NCBI RefSeq assembly: GCF_000980895.1
Contig: NZ_LAZX01000083.1
Coordinates: 23,509-87,508, forward strand
Direction of reading: 5' to 3'
Length of the DNA stretch: 64,000 nucleotides
DNA from: Sphingomonas sp. Ag1
GTDB lineage: Bacteria > Pseudomonadota > Alphaproteobacteria > Sphingomonadales > Sphingomonadaceae
In this document: positions 63,269 to 64,000 of the stretch, piece by piece
Layout: each line of letters starts with the position of its first letter
Numbering within the stretch: the stretch's first letter is position 1
The notes under the pieces: generated by a model
What the model was told of the DNA's origin: nothing
Databases searched by the model: none
The model's input: the letters and a program-made list of their open reading frames with translations, nothing else
Made by a program: the position numbers and the translations under genes

Positions 63269-63550
63269 ATGAACATCACATTCGACCTGCGGCCATATAG
63301 CGAGGACTACGCATTCGCGTGGTTTCGTATCAGCGATGATCTACTGCCCGAGTTCCGTGCTTGGTGCGATGAACACGGTTGCACGATTGAAGATCAGGAC
63401 GGCTTTGCGGGCTGGCAGTATATTGTGAACATACCCGGTAAGGGCGGCGCGGCCATGTTCAAGCTACGCTGGGGCGGCATGGACAGCGACGAAGAGAGGC
63501 AAAACGCTGTACTCAAGCGCGACTTCCTCGCTAAGCTGCTGGCTAGTTAA
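63269..63550 (+). CDS. Hypothetical small protein
   Basis: The protein has 93 residues starting MNITFDLRPYSEDYAFAWFRISDDLLPEF. It looks like an alpha/beta protein rich in aromatic residues, with DGFAGWQYIVNIPGKGG in the middle and a charged C-terminal helix. No family recognised. It follows the TTGTAC dyad and its stop overlaps the stop of the convergent ribbon-helix-helix gene by four bases. Confidence 0.6.
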   Translation: MNITFDLRPYSEDYAFAWFRISDDLLPEFRAWCDEHGCTIEDQDGFAGWQYIVNIPGKGGAAMFKLRWGGMDSDEERQNAVLKRDFLAKLLAS

Positions 63551-63759
63551 TCAGTCACTCTGAGTGACGATTGGATGAGGCGACGGATCGCTTCAGGACG
63601 AGACACATAGGGAGGGCCAGACGATGCTATGAAGGCGTCGATCTGGCTCAGCTCGTCTTTGTCGAGCTTGACGCTGACGTTCATGGTGCCCTGGCGCGGC
63701 AAGCCGCGTAGCGGACGATCGAGGTCTTGCCCCTTGTTCACTGGACGTCGTTTAGCCAT
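63547..63759 (-). CDS. Ribbon-helix-helix (CopG-like) protein
   Basis: The protein has 70 residues. A basic N-terminus precedes TMNVSVKLDKDELSQIDAFI (beta strand then helix) and SRPEAIRRLIQSSL, the pattern of MetJ/Arc/CopG ribbon-helix-helix DNA-binding proteins, with residues 25-66 as the domain. It is a likely local repressor, perhaps of the polymerase-like gene or the TTGTAC dyad gene. ATG at 63759. Confidence 0.75.
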   Translation of the reverse strand: MAKRRPVNKGQDLDRPLRGLPRQGTMNVSVKLDKDELSQIDAFIASSGPPYVSRPEAIRRLIQSSLRVTD

Positions 63760-63781
63760 GCAGGTGGCCCTAGCGATTAGG

Positions 63782-64000
63782 TCACTTCGTTGGAAGGGTG
63801 GTCGTTTGCTCCACCGTTGTGCTGACCTTGGCCTGTGCTTTGGGTTCCACGCTGATCTGCCAACCCATCACAGCCAGCAACATCGCACCCGCTCCCAGCG
63901 CCGCTGTCCACAACTTGTGGACGATGCCACCTCCCTTAGTTGCGCCCTCAAGTTGCTGAAAGCGGTTCTCGTGCCCGTTGACCGTCTTTTCAACGGCCTC
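63782..64000 (-). CDS. Small membrane protein of mobile element, 5' partial
   Basis: The frame is open to the window end, giving 72 residues: EAVEKTVNGHENRFQQLEGATKG (coiled-coil-like) followed by one hydrophobic helix (AALGAGAMLLAVMGWQ) and a hydrophilic Thr/Val-rich tail. This resembles small phage lysis-associated (spanin- or holin-like) or hemolysin-XhlA-type proteins, but too little is present to decide. The start is outside the window. Confidence 0.55.
   Translation of the reverse strand, partial: EAVEKTVNGHENRFQQLEGATKGGGIVHKLWTAALGAGAMLLAVMGWQISVEPKAQAKVSTTVEQTTTLPTK

Larger units (their letters stand above)
58190..64000. mobile_element. Phage- or plasmid-like element, left end (continues beyond window)
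   Basis: From about 58,190 GC content falls and short genes without host-like codon bias appear in both directions: zinc-ribbon and DUF6771-like proteins, an M15 endolysin-type peptidase, an unknown coiled-coil protein, a polymerase-like protein, a ribbon-helix-helix protein and a membrane protein. No integrase, capsid or terminase gene is visible in the part present, so the type (prophage, satellite or plasmid-derived) is not settled. Confidence 0.65.

Overview
The window looks like a chromosome segment of a high-GC sphingomonad (Sphingomonas-type alphaproteobacterium). The basis is inference from gene style: a large signal-peptide-bearing TonB-dependent receptor, a system I cytochrome c maturation block (ccmF-ccmG-ccmH), exopolysaccharide genes of sphingomonad flavour, DUF-type small proteins typical of the group, and uniformly GC-rich third codon positions up to about position 58,190. 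After that the base composition drops and the gene content becomes phage- or plasmid-like. No rRNA, tRNA or CRISPR array was found.

Layout. 1-6774 is a tightly overlapping acyl-CoA metabolism operon: CrtC/AttH-like protein, aminoglycoside-phosphotransferase-fold kinase, tandem CaiB-type CoA transferase, crotonase, thiolase. 6902-12353 is core metabolism and regulation: malate synthase G, rpiB, glyA, a small glycine-rich membrane protein, nrdR, and a TrmJ/LasT-type RNA methyltransferase. 12376-14109 holds a DUF2490 protein and an epoxide-hydrolase-like enzyme. 14155-21743 is an exopolysaccharide island: flippase, three sugar/acyl transferases, a Wzy-like membrane protein on the opposite strand, and an SGNH hydrolase with a small partner. 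21774-29128 contains a TonB-dependent receptor, a tandem pair of four-cysteine secreted peptides, a sulfotransferase-like protein and a TPR-Asp/Asn hydroxylase.

29165-42967 carries an AsmA protein, the rpmI-rplT-pheS-pheT translation cluster (interrupted by a small GIY-YIG gene lying between inverted 26-bp repeats), an aldose-epimerase-like protein, an rRNA methyltransferase, msrB, PBP1A, a YgjP metallopeptidase, a YcgN protein, a SCO protein and an ankyrin protein. 43160-46182 has a WcaI-like glycosyltransferase converging on an acyltransferase-3 gene, whose 5' end has been tandemly duplicated and has decayed upstream. 46183-57865 runs on the minus strand: topA, a membrane protein, a P450, a GST, the ccm genes, two amidohydrolases and hslV.

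From about 58,190 to the end there is a foreign element. Its left edge truncates a host-like holin gene. It encodes small regulatory-looking proteins, an M15 endolysin-type peptidase, unknown proteins, and a 523-residue protein whose C-terminal half carries motifs A, B and C of the family-A DNA polymerase / T7-type RNA polymerase palm. That gene is preceded by a strikingly structured non-coding leader. This polymerase-plus-leader module is the best candidate in the window for an undescribed system.
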